In this document: piece after piece, positions 14,469 through 21,482 of the stretch
How positions within the stretch are numbered: position 1 is the stretch's first letter
Layout: every line of letters begins with the position of its first letter
Source of the DNA: JAHDBG01 sp963922685
Lineage (GTDB): Bacteria > Pseudomonadota > Gammaproteobacteria > Chromatiales > Chromatiaceae
Assembly (NCBI GenBank): GCA_963922685.1
Contig: CAWUJM010000023.1
Coordinates: 1-25,489 of the forward strand
Direction: 5' to 3'
Length of the DNA stretch: 25,489 nt
Program-made: the position numbers and the translations under genes
The notes under the pieces: model-generated
Databases searched by the model: none
What the model saw: the letters and a program-made list of their open reading frames with translations, nothing else
Told to the model about the DNA's origin: nothing

Positions 14469-14671
14469 AGGCGATCAGTGGTAGTAAATTATGTGAAATT
14501 CTGGAAAAGAAAGGCTGGTCGTTAAAACGGATTCATGGTAGTCACCATATTTATACGAAGACAGGTATGAACCTGCGTATTTCTGTTCCGGTGCACGGTA
14601 ACAGATCATTAAAAATCGGGCTGCAGAAAAGTCTGATGAAGTCCGCTGGCGTTGATGAAAAAGATTTATAG
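14465..14671 (+). CDS. hicA: HicA-family mRNA interferase toxin
   Basis: HicA toxins are small dsRBD-like ribonucleases that cleave mRNA independently of translation. The 68-residue product reads KAISGSKLCEILEKKGWSL, then GSHHIY at residues 25-30, the motif holding the family's catalytic histidine, and VPVHGNRSLKIGLQKSLMKSAGV. The start is TTG at 14465, overlapping the hicB stop (TTGA); this gives the normal HicA N-terminus, and no ATG fits. The poor start codon plus overlap would keep toxin output below antitoxin. Frame and motif look intact, so the module is probably functional. secY starts 25 nt after the stop. Confidence 0.87.
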   Translation: MKAISGSKLCEILEKKGWSLKRIHGSHHIYTKTGMNLRISVPVHGNRSLKIGLQKSLMKSAGVDEKDL

Positions 14672-14696
14672 CAGACGACTGAAAGGATAAGGCATT

Positions 14697-16031
14697 ATGG
14701 CATTTGGCCCGGGAACAGCCGCGTTGGGCAGGTTTTCAGAACTGCGGCAACGTTTGTTTTTTGTGCTGGGTGCCCTGATCATTTATCGGATCGGTACCTT
14801 TATCCCGGTTCCCGGGGTCAATCCGGAGGCGCTGGCAGTCCTGTTCGAACAACAGCAGGGCACCATTCTGGACATGTTCAACATGTTTTCCGGGGGTGCC
14901 CTGAGCCGTGCCAGTCTGTTCGCGCTGGGCATCATGCCGTATATCTCTGCCTCTATCATCGTGCAGCTGATGACGGCAGTGATTCCGACCTTGGAGCAGC
15001 TGAAAAAGGAAGGTGAATCGGGTCGGCGTAAGATCACACAATATACCCGTTATGGTACGCTGGGTCTGGCGACTTTTCAGGCGCTGGGTATTTCGATTGC
15101 ATTAGAAAGCGGCCAGTTTGGTAATGGCTTGCTGGTATATGGCGGGTCCGCCTTTATCTTTACTGCGACCGTCTCGCTGGTCACCGGTACCATGTTTCTG
15201 ATGTGGCTGGGTGAGCAGATTACCGAGCGTGGTCTGGGTAATGGTATCTCACTGATCATCTTTGCCGGTATCGTCGCCGGTCTGCCTTCGGCAATTGGCA
15301 GTGTGATAGAGTTGGTCAGCAATGGTGAGATGAACGCGCTGTTTGCGTTGTTCCTGTTCGCGATGGCGATTGTAGTGACCGGCTTTGTGGTGTTTGTTGA
15401 ACGCGGCCAGCGCCGGATCACGGTGAATTACGCGAAGCGACAACAGGGTCGCCGGATGTATGCGTCGCAGAGCAGCCATCTGCCGCTGAAGCTGAATATG
15501 GCGGGCGTGATTCCGCCGATCTTTGCTTCCAGTATCATTCTGTTCCCGACCACACTGGCACAATGGGCTGGTAATACACAGGATATGCGCTGGTTGCAGG
15601 ATATGATCGCACTGGTTTCGCCAGGTGAGCCGATCTATATCTTTCTGTATGCTGCAGCGATCATTTTTTTCTGCTTTTTTTATACCGCACTGGTCTTTAA
15701 TTCGCAGGATACGGCAGATAACCTGAAACGTTCCGGTGCCTTTATCCCCGGTATCCGTCCGGGCGAACAGACAGCATCTTATATTGATGATGTGATGTCG
15801 CGTCTGACGCTGGTCGGCTCCCTGTATATCGCCGGTGTTTGCCTGTTGCCGGAATTTCTGATTGTTGGCTGGAATGTGCCCTTTTATTTTGGTGGGACTT
15901 CTCTGCTGATTGTGGTGGTTGTGGTGATGGACTTCATTACTCAGGTACAGTCGCATATGATGTCGCATCAGTATGAAGGCCTGATGAAGAAAGCGAATCT
16001 GAAGCGAACCCCTGGTCGTAACCTGCGCTAA
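14697..16031 (+). CDS. secY: Protein translocase subunit SecY
   Basis: SecY is the channel of the Sec translocon in the inner membrane. The 444-residue protein (E. coli 443) has about ten hydrophobic segments. Family landmarks include LGIMPYISASIIVQLM, LKKEGESGRRKITQYTRYGT in the first cytoplasmic loop region, GLGNGISLIIFAGIVAGLP, and the cytoplasmic loop 5 block SGAFIPGIRPGEQT that contacts SecA. The ATG at 14697 has an AAAGGATAAGG ribosome-binding stretch. hicBA separates it from rplO, so its normal coupling to rplO is lost. Confidence 0.97.
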   Translation: MAFGPGTAALGRFSELRQRLFFVLGALIIYRIGTFIPVPGVNPEALAVLFEQQQGTILDMFNMFSGGALSRASLFALGIMPYISASIIVQLMTAVIPTLEQLKKEGESGRRKITQYTRYGTLGLATFQALGISIALESGQFGNGLLVYGGSAFIFTATVSLVTGTMFLMWLGEQITERGLGNGISLIIFAGIVAGLPSAIGSVIELVSNGEMNALFALFLFAMAIVVTGFVVFVERGQRRITVNYAKRQQGRRMYASQSSHLPLKLNMAGVIPPIFASSIILFPTTLAQWAGNTQDMRWLQDMIALVSPGEPIYIFLYAAAIIFFCFFYTALVFNSQDTADNLKRSGAFIPGIRPGEQTASYIDDVMSRLTLVGSLYIAGVCLLPEFLIVGWNVPFYFGGTSLLIVVVVVMDFITQVQSHMMSHQYEGLMKKANLKRTPGRNLR

Positions 16032-16053
16032 CACATTTTTCGGAGTTTGAGTA

Positions 16054-16167
16054 ATGAAGGTACGCGCCTCAGTCAAGCGGATGTGTCGGCATTGTAAGAT
16101 TGTCAAGCGTCACGGTGTGGTGCGGGTGATCTGTACCGACCCGAGACATAAACAACGTCAGGGTTAA
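16054..16167 (+). CDS. rpmJ: 50S ribosomal protein L36
   Basis: The ATG at 16054, after CGGAG, encodes 37 residues: MKVRASVKRMCRHCKIV, then RVICTDPRHKQRQG. The zinc ligands of the C+ form are present as C11, C14, C27 and H32. The position between secY and rpsM is the standard one for rpmJ. E. coli L36 has 38 residues. Confidence 0.96.
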   Translation: MKVRASVKRMCRHCKIVKRHGVVRVICTDPRHKQRQG

Positions 16168-16204
16168 AGATGGTGTTACCTGATAAGTTGAGGAGAACTG
16201 GCTG

Positions 16205-16561
16205 ATGGCCCGTATTGCCGGAGTGAATATACCTGACCGTAAGCATACGGTGATTGCGTTGCGTTCCATCTATGGTATCGGGCCGACTCTGGCGGCGCGT
16301 ATCTGCGTGGCTGCTAAGGTACAGCCAGCTGCGAAGATTATGGAACTGACCACCGCTGAGCTGGAACGGCTGCGGTCTGAGGTTGGCAGATACACGATCG
16401 AAGGTGATCTGCGCCGTGAAGTGTCAATGAACATCAAGCGGCTGATGGATCTGGGTACGAATCGGGGTATCCGGCACCGGCGGGGCCTGCCGGTACGTGG
16501 GCAACGTACGAAGACCAATGCACGGACTCGTAAGGGGCCGCGCCGACCCATCAAAAAATAG
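16205..16561 (+). CDS. rpsM: 30S ribosomal protein S13
   Basis: S13 forms intersubunit bridges from the 30S head. The 118-residue product, the E. coli length, begins MARIAGVNIPDRKHTVIAL and contains SIYGIGPTLAARIC and GIRHRRGLPVRGQRTKTNARTR near the basic C-terminus. GAGGAGA upstream is a strong ribosome-binding site. It opens the alpha segment, with 37 nt after rpmJ and 22 nt before rpsK. Confidence 0.97.
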   Translation: MARIAGVNIPDRKHTVIALRSIYGIGPTLAARICVAAKVQPAAKIMELTTAELERLRSEVGRYTIEGDLRREVSMNIKRLMDLGTNRGIRHRRGLPVRGQRTKTNARTRKGPRRPIKK

Positions 16562-16583
16562 ATGAATTTCCGGGACGAAAATT

Positions 16584-16967
16584 ATGGCTAAACCTGCGCC
16601 GAAAAAAAAGGTGAAAAAGGTTGTTGTTGACGGTATTGCGCATATCCATGCCTCATTCAACAACACGATTGTGATGATTACCGACTGTCAGGGCAATGCG
16701 TTATGCTGGGCCACAGCGGGTGGTTCTGGTTTTCGCGGTTCGCGCAAGAGTACCCCGTTTGCTGCGCAGGTTGCAGCGACACGTGCGGGTGAAAAGGCAA
16801 AAGACTACGGAATGAAGAATCTGGATGTGAATGTGAAGGGGCCAGGGCCAGGCCGTGAGTCTGCGGTACGTGGACTGAATTCTGTTGGTTTTAAGATTAC
16901 CAGCATTGTGGATACCACGCCGATTCCGCACAATGGTTGTCGTCCGCCGAAAAAACGTCGCGTCTGA
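16584..16967 (+). CDS. rpsK: 30S ribosomal protein S11
   Basis: S11 lies on the 30S platform near the mRNA exit. It has 127 residues (E. coli 129), with a lysine-rich start, then HIHASFNNTIVMITD, AGGSGFRGSRKSTPFAAQ and the C-terminal DTTPIPHNGCRPPKKRRV. The NG within the last block is the site of isoaspartate formation in E. coli. Intact, 16 nt before rpsD. Confidence 0.97.
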   Translation: MAKPAPKKKVKKVVVDGIAHIHASFNNTIVMITDCQGNALCWATAGGSGFRGSRKSTPFAAQVAATRAGEKAKDYGMKNLDVNVKGPGPGRESAVRGLNSVGFKITSIVDTTPIPHNGCRPPKKRRV

Positions 16968-16983
16968 TCTGGAGTTGTAAAGA

Positions 16984-17604
16984 ATGGCACGCTATCTGGG
17001 TCCGAAATGTAAACTGATGCGTCGTGAGGGCACCGACTTATTTCTGAAGAGTCGGGCACGACCGATAGATTCCAAATGTCATCTGGAAAAGGTTCCCGGG
17101 CAGAAGGGTGATCGGCGACAGCGTTTGTCTGATTATGGTGTCCAGCTGCGTGAGAAACAGAAGCTACGCCGTTTGTATGGTGTGTTAGAACGCCAGTTTC
17201 GTAATTATTATCGGGAAGCAGATCAGAACAAGGGGCCGACCGGCGAAAATTTATTGCGTCTGTTAGAAAGCCGTCTGGATAATGTGGTGTATCGAATGGG
17301 CTTTGGCGCAACCCGAGCCGAAGCACGCCAACTGGTCAGCCATAAGGCGATAGAAGTCAACGGTAAGCTGATCAATATTCCATCTTACCGGGTGGGTGTG
17401 GATGATCGGATCGCAATTGCTGAAAAGGCAAAAAAACAGGAACGGATTAAGCATTCTCTGTCCATTGCTGCTCAGTATGATCAGCCGGAATGGTTAGAAG
17501 TCCAGGCAGATGCACTGCAGGGCACCTTCAGACGTTACCCGGATCGGGTGGAACTGTCTGCCGAGGTGAATGAACAGTTGGTCGTTGAACTTTATTCTAA
17601 ATAG
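16984..17604 (+). CDS. rpsD: 30S ribosomal protein S4
   Basis: S4 is a primary 16S rRNA binder and, in E. coli, the translational repressor of the alpha operon. The 206-residue product equals E. coli S4 in length, begins MARYLGPKCKLMRREG and carries RLSDYGVQLREKQKLRR and the S4 RNA-binding domain RLDNVVYRMGFGATRAEAR near residues 94-112. The end is ELYSK. TGGAG is the ribosome-binding site. No alpha-operon pseudoknot was identified by eye before rpsM. Confidence 0.97.
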   Translation: MARYLGPKCKLMRREGTDLFLKSRARPIDSKCHLEKVPGQKGDRRQRLSDYGVQLREKQKLRRLYGVLERQFRNYYREADQNKGPTGENLLRLLESRLDNVVYRMGFGATRAEARQLVSHKAIEVNGKLINIPSYRVGVDDRIAIAEKAKKQERIKHSLSIAAQYDQPEWLEVQADALQGTFRRYPDRVELSAEVNEQLVVELYSK

Positions 17605-17614
17605 AGGCTTATCC

Positions 17615-18595
17615 ATGGCGGATGCCGTCGCTGAATTCCTCACACCCCGTATCATCAACATAGAAACGCTGGATGATTATCGGGCAAAGGTCTCTCTGGA
17701 ACCTCTGGAACGGGGTTTTGGCCATACTCTGGGTAATGCACTGCGGCGTATTCTGCTGTCTTCCATGCCGGGCTGTGCGATTGTGGAGGCACAGATTGAA
17801 GGTGTCCTGCATGAATACAGCAGCATTGAGGATGTGCAGGAAGATGTGCTGGAGATTCTGCTCAATCTGAAGGGTATCGCGCTGATCATGCCGGATCGGA
17901 ATGAAGCGACGATCCGACTGGATGTGGCAGGTCCTGCTGTGGTCACTGCAGCTGATATTGAGCTGACTCACAATATCCGGATCCTGAATCCGGAGCATGT
18001 GATTGCCCGTCTGACCGGCGACACCCGTCTGGTGATGGATATGAAGGTGTGTCGTGGTCGGGGTTACGAACCTGCTGTGAATCGGGAGCAGCATCAGGGG
18101 AATGAACGTCCACTCGGTTGTTTGCGGCTGGATGCGACCTATACACCGATACGCCAGGTGGCTTATTCGGTGGAAGCGGCACGGGTGGAACAACGCACCG
18201 ATCTGGATCGCCTGGTGATAGACATCACAACTGATGGTACGATTGAACCGGAAGATGCGATCCGTTATGCTGCAACAATTTTGCAGGATCAGCTGACACA
18301 CTTTGTGCTGCTGGATCAGACGGTGCTGGATGAACCTGCTGTGGACGAGCCTGCAATTGATCCGGTTCTGCTGCGTCCGGTAGACGATTTAGAACTGACA
18401 GTGCGTTCGGCGAACTGCCTGAAGGCTGAAAATATCTTGCTGATTGGTGATCTGGTGCAGCGGACTGAAATGGAGTTGTTGAAGACGCCGAATCTGGGTA
18501 AAAAATCGTTGACAGAGATCAAGGATGTGCTGGCGACGCGTGGTCTGTCGCTGGGTGTTCAGTTAGAAAGCTGGCCACCGGAACATCTGAACTAA
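17615..18595 (+). CDS. rpoA: DNA-directed RNA polymerase subunit alpha
   Basis: The alpha dimer nucleates RNA polymerase assembly and reads UP elements and activators. The frame is open back into rpsD. The ATG at 17615 after AGAGGC gives 326 residues (E. coli 329). The N-terminal domain has GFGHTLGNALRRILLSSMPG, including the assembly arginine. The C-terminal domain has LTVRSANCLKAEN, with the arginine equivalent to R265 for DNA binding, and ELLKTPNLGKKSLTEIKD. The interdomain linker is acidic and proline-rich (DEPAVDEPAIDP), a small imperfect repeat. It lies 10 nt after rpsD. Confidence 0.97.
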   Translation: MADAVAEFLTPRIINIETLDDYRAKVSLEPLERGFGHTLGNALRRILLSSMPGCAIVEAQIEGVLHEYSSIEDVQEDVLEILLNLKGIALIMPDRNEATIRLDVAGPAVVTAADIELTHNIRILNPEHVIARLTGDTRLVMDMKVCRGRGYEPAVNREQHQGNERPLGCLRLDATYTPIRQVAYSVEAARVEQRTDLDRLVIDITTDGTIEPEDAIRYAATILQDQLTHFVLLDQTVLDEPAVDEPAIDPVLLRPVDDLELTVRSANCLKAENILLIGDLVQRTEMELLKTPNLGKKSLTEIKDVLATRGLSLGVQLESWPPEHLN

Positions 18596-18627
18596 CGCTG
18601 AATTTTGTGTTTTATTGAGTTGCTAGC

Positions 18628-19053
18628 ATGCGTCACCGTAAGTCCGGGCGACATCTGAATCGAACCAGTGCTCATCGTAAGGCGATGTTTCGTAACATGG
18701 CGGCGTCCCTGTTTGAGCATGAATTAATTAAGACCACCGTGCCGAAGGCGAAGGAATTGCGCCGGGTGGTTGAGCCGCTGATCACCTTAGCTGGTAAAGA
18801 TAGTGTGGCCAACCGTCGTCTGGCGTTTTCACGATTACGTGACAAGGCGGCAGTCGGTAAATTGTTCAGCGAGCTGGGCCCGCGTTATCTGGAGCGTCCG
18901 GGTGGCTATGTACGCCTGCTGAAATGCGGTTATCGGGTAGGGGATAAGGCACCGATGGCGTTTGTTGAACTGGTTGATCGACCGATTATAGAAGAAGCAG
19001 ACGACGATGCCGAAGAAGAACAGAATGAAAAACGTATTGCTGCTGAGCAATAA
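18628..19053 (+). CDS. rplQ: 50S ribosomal protein L17
   Basis: L17 is a large-subunit protein near the tunnel exit. The core MRHRKSGRHLNRTSAHRKAMFRN and the LFSELGPRY and PMAFVELVDR blocks are typical. The product has 141 residues against 127 in E. coli. The excess is an acidic C-terminal tail (EEADDDAEEEQNEKR), common as a variable end in this family. It is the last gene of the ribosomal run and is followed by a terminator. Confidence 0.97.
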   Translation: MRHRKSGRHLNRTSAHRKAMFRNMAASLFEHELIKTTVPKAKELRRVVEPLITLAGKDSVANRRLAFSRLRDKAAVGKLFSELGPRYLERPGGYVRLLKCGYRVGDKAPMAFVELVDRPIIEEADDDAEEEQNEKRIAAEQ

Positions 19054-19092
19054 CTGATGTGATGATCCGACTCTGGACTGTGAGTCGATAAT

Positions 19093-19126
19093 AAAAAGCC
19101 TCCATTTATCATGGGGGCTTTTTTCG
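19093..19126 (+). terminator. Rho-independent terminator after rplQ
   Basis: AAAAAGCCTCCAT (from about 19094) pairs with ATGGGGGCTTTTT (19111-19123) with a single G-T wobble and a TTATC loop, followed by a T-run. The A-tract on the left makes it potentially bidirectional. It ends the alpha segment 40 nt after rplQ. A weaker hairpin, CGACTC/GAGTCG at 19068-19087, precedes it. Confidence 0.88.
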
Positions 19127-19155
19127 TTTGTGCTTTTGAATTTTGGAGATACCGG

Positions 19156-21042
19156 ATGCCATCCAGTCAGACGCCTGTGCGTGAAACAACAGTTGCCTTA
19201 TCTGATGCGGTGACCCGACCGTTTCCGGGTTCGGAAAAGGTGTATGTCGCGGGTTCGCAGCCGGATATCCGGGTGCCGATGCGCCGGGTCAGTCAGGCAT
19301 CGACACAGACCCGTACCGGACCTGAGCCGAACCCGCCGATCTATCTCTACGATACATCTGGTCTCTATACCGATCCGGCAGCGTCTGTCGATCTGTTACA
19401 GGGATTACCTGCGACGCGGTCTGGTTGGATACAGGCCCGGGATGATACAGAAGAGCTGACAGGTCCAAGTTCAGACTATGGGATACAACGTCAGCAGGAT
19501 CCAGCAACGGCACACCTGCGTTTTGCGCATCTGCGCACACCGCGTCGTGCCCTGGCTGGCAGAACTGTCAGCCAGATGCATTATGCACGGCAGGGCAGGA
19601 TCACACCTGAAATGGAATATGTCGCGATCCGTGAACAACAGTGTCTGGATGAGCTGCGGCAGGATCCGGCTTATCGAGGATTGTTGCAGCAACATCCGGG
19701 TGAAGGCCTGGGGGCGCAATTGCCGGAGACAGTGACACCCGAATTTGTACGTGCAGAAGTCGCGGCAGGTCGCGCGATCATTCCAGCGAACATCAACCAT
19801 CCGGAACTGGAGCCGATGATCATCGGGCGCAATTTCCGCGTCAAGATCAATACCAATATCGGCAATTCAGCCGTGACCTCGTCGATTGCGGAAGAAGTTG
19901 AAAAGATGGTCTGGTCTGCCCGCTGGGGCGGGGATACGTTGATGGATCTGTCTACCGGGAAACATATCCATGAAACGCGCGAATGGATCCTGCGCAATGC
20001 ACCGATGCCGGTGGGCACCGTGCCGATCTATCAGGCACTGGAAAAGGTGGGCGGTAAGGCAGAAGAGCTGACCTGGGAGATGATGCGCGATACGCTGATT
20101 GAGCAGGCCGAGCAGGGGGTGGACTATTTCACGATCCATGCTGGTGTGTTATTGCGTTATGTGCCGATGACCGCACGACGAGTGACCGGCATTGTGTCAC
20201 GCGGTGGTTCAATTATGGCGAAATGGTGTCTGGCACATCATCAGGAAAACTTCCTGTATACCCATTTTGATGAGATCTGCGAGATTATGCGGGTCTACGA
20301 TGTGTCATTTTCACTCGGGGACGGACTGCGTCCGGGTTGTATTGCGGATGCCAACGATCCGGCCCAGTTTGCCGAACTCAGGACTCTGGGTGAACTGACC
20401 CGCCAGGCCTGGCAACAGGATGTGCAGGTGATGATCGAAGGACCTGGGCATGTGCCGATGCATAAGATTCAGGAAAACATGGCACAGGAACTGCGTCATT
20501 GTTATGAAGCACCTTTTTACACCCTGGGGCCACTGACCACCGATATTGCTCCAGGCTATGACCATATCACCTCGGGCATCGGTGCAGCCCAGATCGGCTG
20601 GTATGGCACCGCGATGTTGTGTTATGTCACCCCGAAGGAACATCTGGGACTGCCGGATAAAGAAGATGTGCGTGCCGGGATTATCGCGTACAAGCTGGCG
20701 GCGCATGCAGCGGATCTGGCGAAGGGGTTGCCCGGTGCGCAGATCCGGGACAATGCGTTGTCTAAGGCGCGGTTTGAATTTCGCTGGGAGGATCAGTTCA
20801 ATCTGGGACTTGATCCGGAACGGGCACGTGAATATCACGATGCCACTTTGCCAAAGGACTCGGCAAAGGTAGCCCATTTCTGTTCCATGTGCGGGCCACA
20901 GTTCTGTTCGATGAAGATCACGCAGGATGTGCGTGAGTATGCGGCACAGAATCAGTTCAAAGATATTGATATTGCGCTGGAGGCAGGTATGCAGGAAAAG
21001 GCCAGTGAGTTTCGTGAGCGGGGAGGGCAGGTGTATGCGTAG
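19156..21042 (+). CDS. thiC: Phosphomethylpyrimidine synthase (radical SAM ThiC)
   Basis: ThiC converts aminoimidazole ribotide to 4-amino-5-hydroxymethyl-2-methylpyrimidine phosphate, the pyrimidine branch of thiamine synthesis. From ATG at 19156, after GGAGA, the protein has 628 residues (E. coli 631). The upstream in-frame ATG at 19111 lies in the terminator hairpin and is rejected. Visible blocks include NFRVKINTNIGNSAV, DLSTGKHIHETREW, SRGGSIMAKWCL, FSLGDGLRPG and EGPGHVPMHKI. The [4Fe-4S] motif CX2CX4C sits at C576, C579 and C584. A TPP riboswitch, common before thiC, is not visible in the 102-nt upstream region, which is mostly terminator. Other thi genes are absent; a tolR-like gene overlaps the end. 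Confidence 0.96.
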   Translation: MPSSQTPVRETTVALSDAVTRPFPGSEKVYVAGSQPDIRVPMRRVSQASTQTRTGPEPNPPIYLYDTSGLYTDPAASVDLLQGLPATRSGWIQARDDTEELTGPSSDYGIQRQQDPATAHLRFAHLRTPRRALAGRTVSQMHYARQGRITPEMEYVAIREQQCLDELRQDPAYRGLLQQHPGEGLGAQLPETVTPEFVRAEVAAGRAIIPANINHPELEPMIIGRNFRVKINTNIGNSAVTSSIAEEVEKMVWSARWGGDTLMDLSTGKHIHETREWILRNAPMPVGTVPIYQALEKVGGKAEELTWEMMRDTLIEQAEQGVDYFTIHAGVLLRYVPMTARRVTGIVSRGGSIMAKWCLAHHQENFLYTHFDEICEIMRVYDVSFSLGDGLRPGCIADANDPAQFAELRTLGELTRQAWQQDVQVMIEGPGHVPMHKIQENMAQELRHCYEAPFYTLGPLTTDIAPGYDHITSGIGAAQIGWYGTAMLCYVTPKEHLGLPDKEDVRAGIIAYKLAAHAADLAKGLPGAQIRDNALSKARFEFRWEDQFNLGLDPERAREYHDATLPKDSAKVAHFCSMCGPQFCSMKITQDVREYAAQNQFKDIDIALEAGMQEKASEFRERGGQVYA

Positions 21043-21466
21043 ACAGCGTCGGCGAGCTGCCCTGATGGCAGAGATCAATGTGGTGCCTTACATTGATGTG
21101 ATGCTGGTACTGCTGATCATCTTTATGATTACAGCACCCCTGCTGACTCAGGGTGTGGAGGTGGAGCTGCCGCAGACCCGGCAGGCGAAACAATTGCAGC
21201 AGGCGGCACAGCCGCCGCTGATCTTCAGCGTAGACCGGGCCGGTGATTATTACTGGCAGCGACCGGGTGGTAAGAGCCAGTCAATAGCGGTGGACAGCCT
21301 GCTTACCCAGGCCAGCTTGTTGATTCAGCAGAATCCGCAGGTACAAGTGCTGGTACAGGGCGATCAGTCGGTGTCTTATGCTCAGGTGATGCGCCTGATG
21401 GTGACGCTGCAGGAGGCTGGTGGGCAGCGCGTCGGTCTGGTTACTGAGACAGAATCAGCCCGGTAA
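21035..21466 (+). CDS. tolR: TolR/ExbD-family biopolymer transport protein
   Basis: TolR and ExbD couple the proton-motive force to outer-membrane processes together with TolQ or ExbB. The 143-residue product has a basic cytoplasmic start (MRRQRRRAALMAEINVVP), one transmembrane helix at about residues 19-37 with the conserved aspartate D21, and a periplasmic domain. The INVVPYIDVMLVLLIIFMITAP block is closer to TolR than to ExbD. The ATG at 21035 after GGAGGG overlaps the thiC stop by 8 nt. It could be ExbD-like, because tolQ, tolA, tolB and exbB are all absent from the window. Confidence 0.82.
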   Translation: MRRQRRRAALMAEINVVPYIDVMLVLLIIFMITAPLLTQGVEVELPQTRQAKQLQQAAQPPLIFSVDRAGDYYWQRPGGKSQSIAVDSLLTQASLLIQQNPQVQVLVQGDQSVSYAQVMRLMVTLQEAGGQRVGLVTETESAR

Positions 21467-21482
21467 ACTGTGAGGAAGTATT

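Noticed and set aside
15249..16106. 285-codon open frame on the - strand inside secY
   Set aside because: It is antisense to an intact secY, rich in H, Q and R as expected from reversed hydrophobic codons, and has no homology that I recognise.
19111..19155. N-terminal extension of thiC from ATG at 19111
   Set aside because: The ATG is part of the rplQ terminator stem, and the extra residues are not ThiC-like. ATG 19156 has an RBS and gives the family length.
20927..21034. Upstream extension of the tolR frame into thiC
   Set aside because: It lies within conserved ThiC C-terminal sequence. The TolR N-terminus and RBS fit the ATG at 21035.
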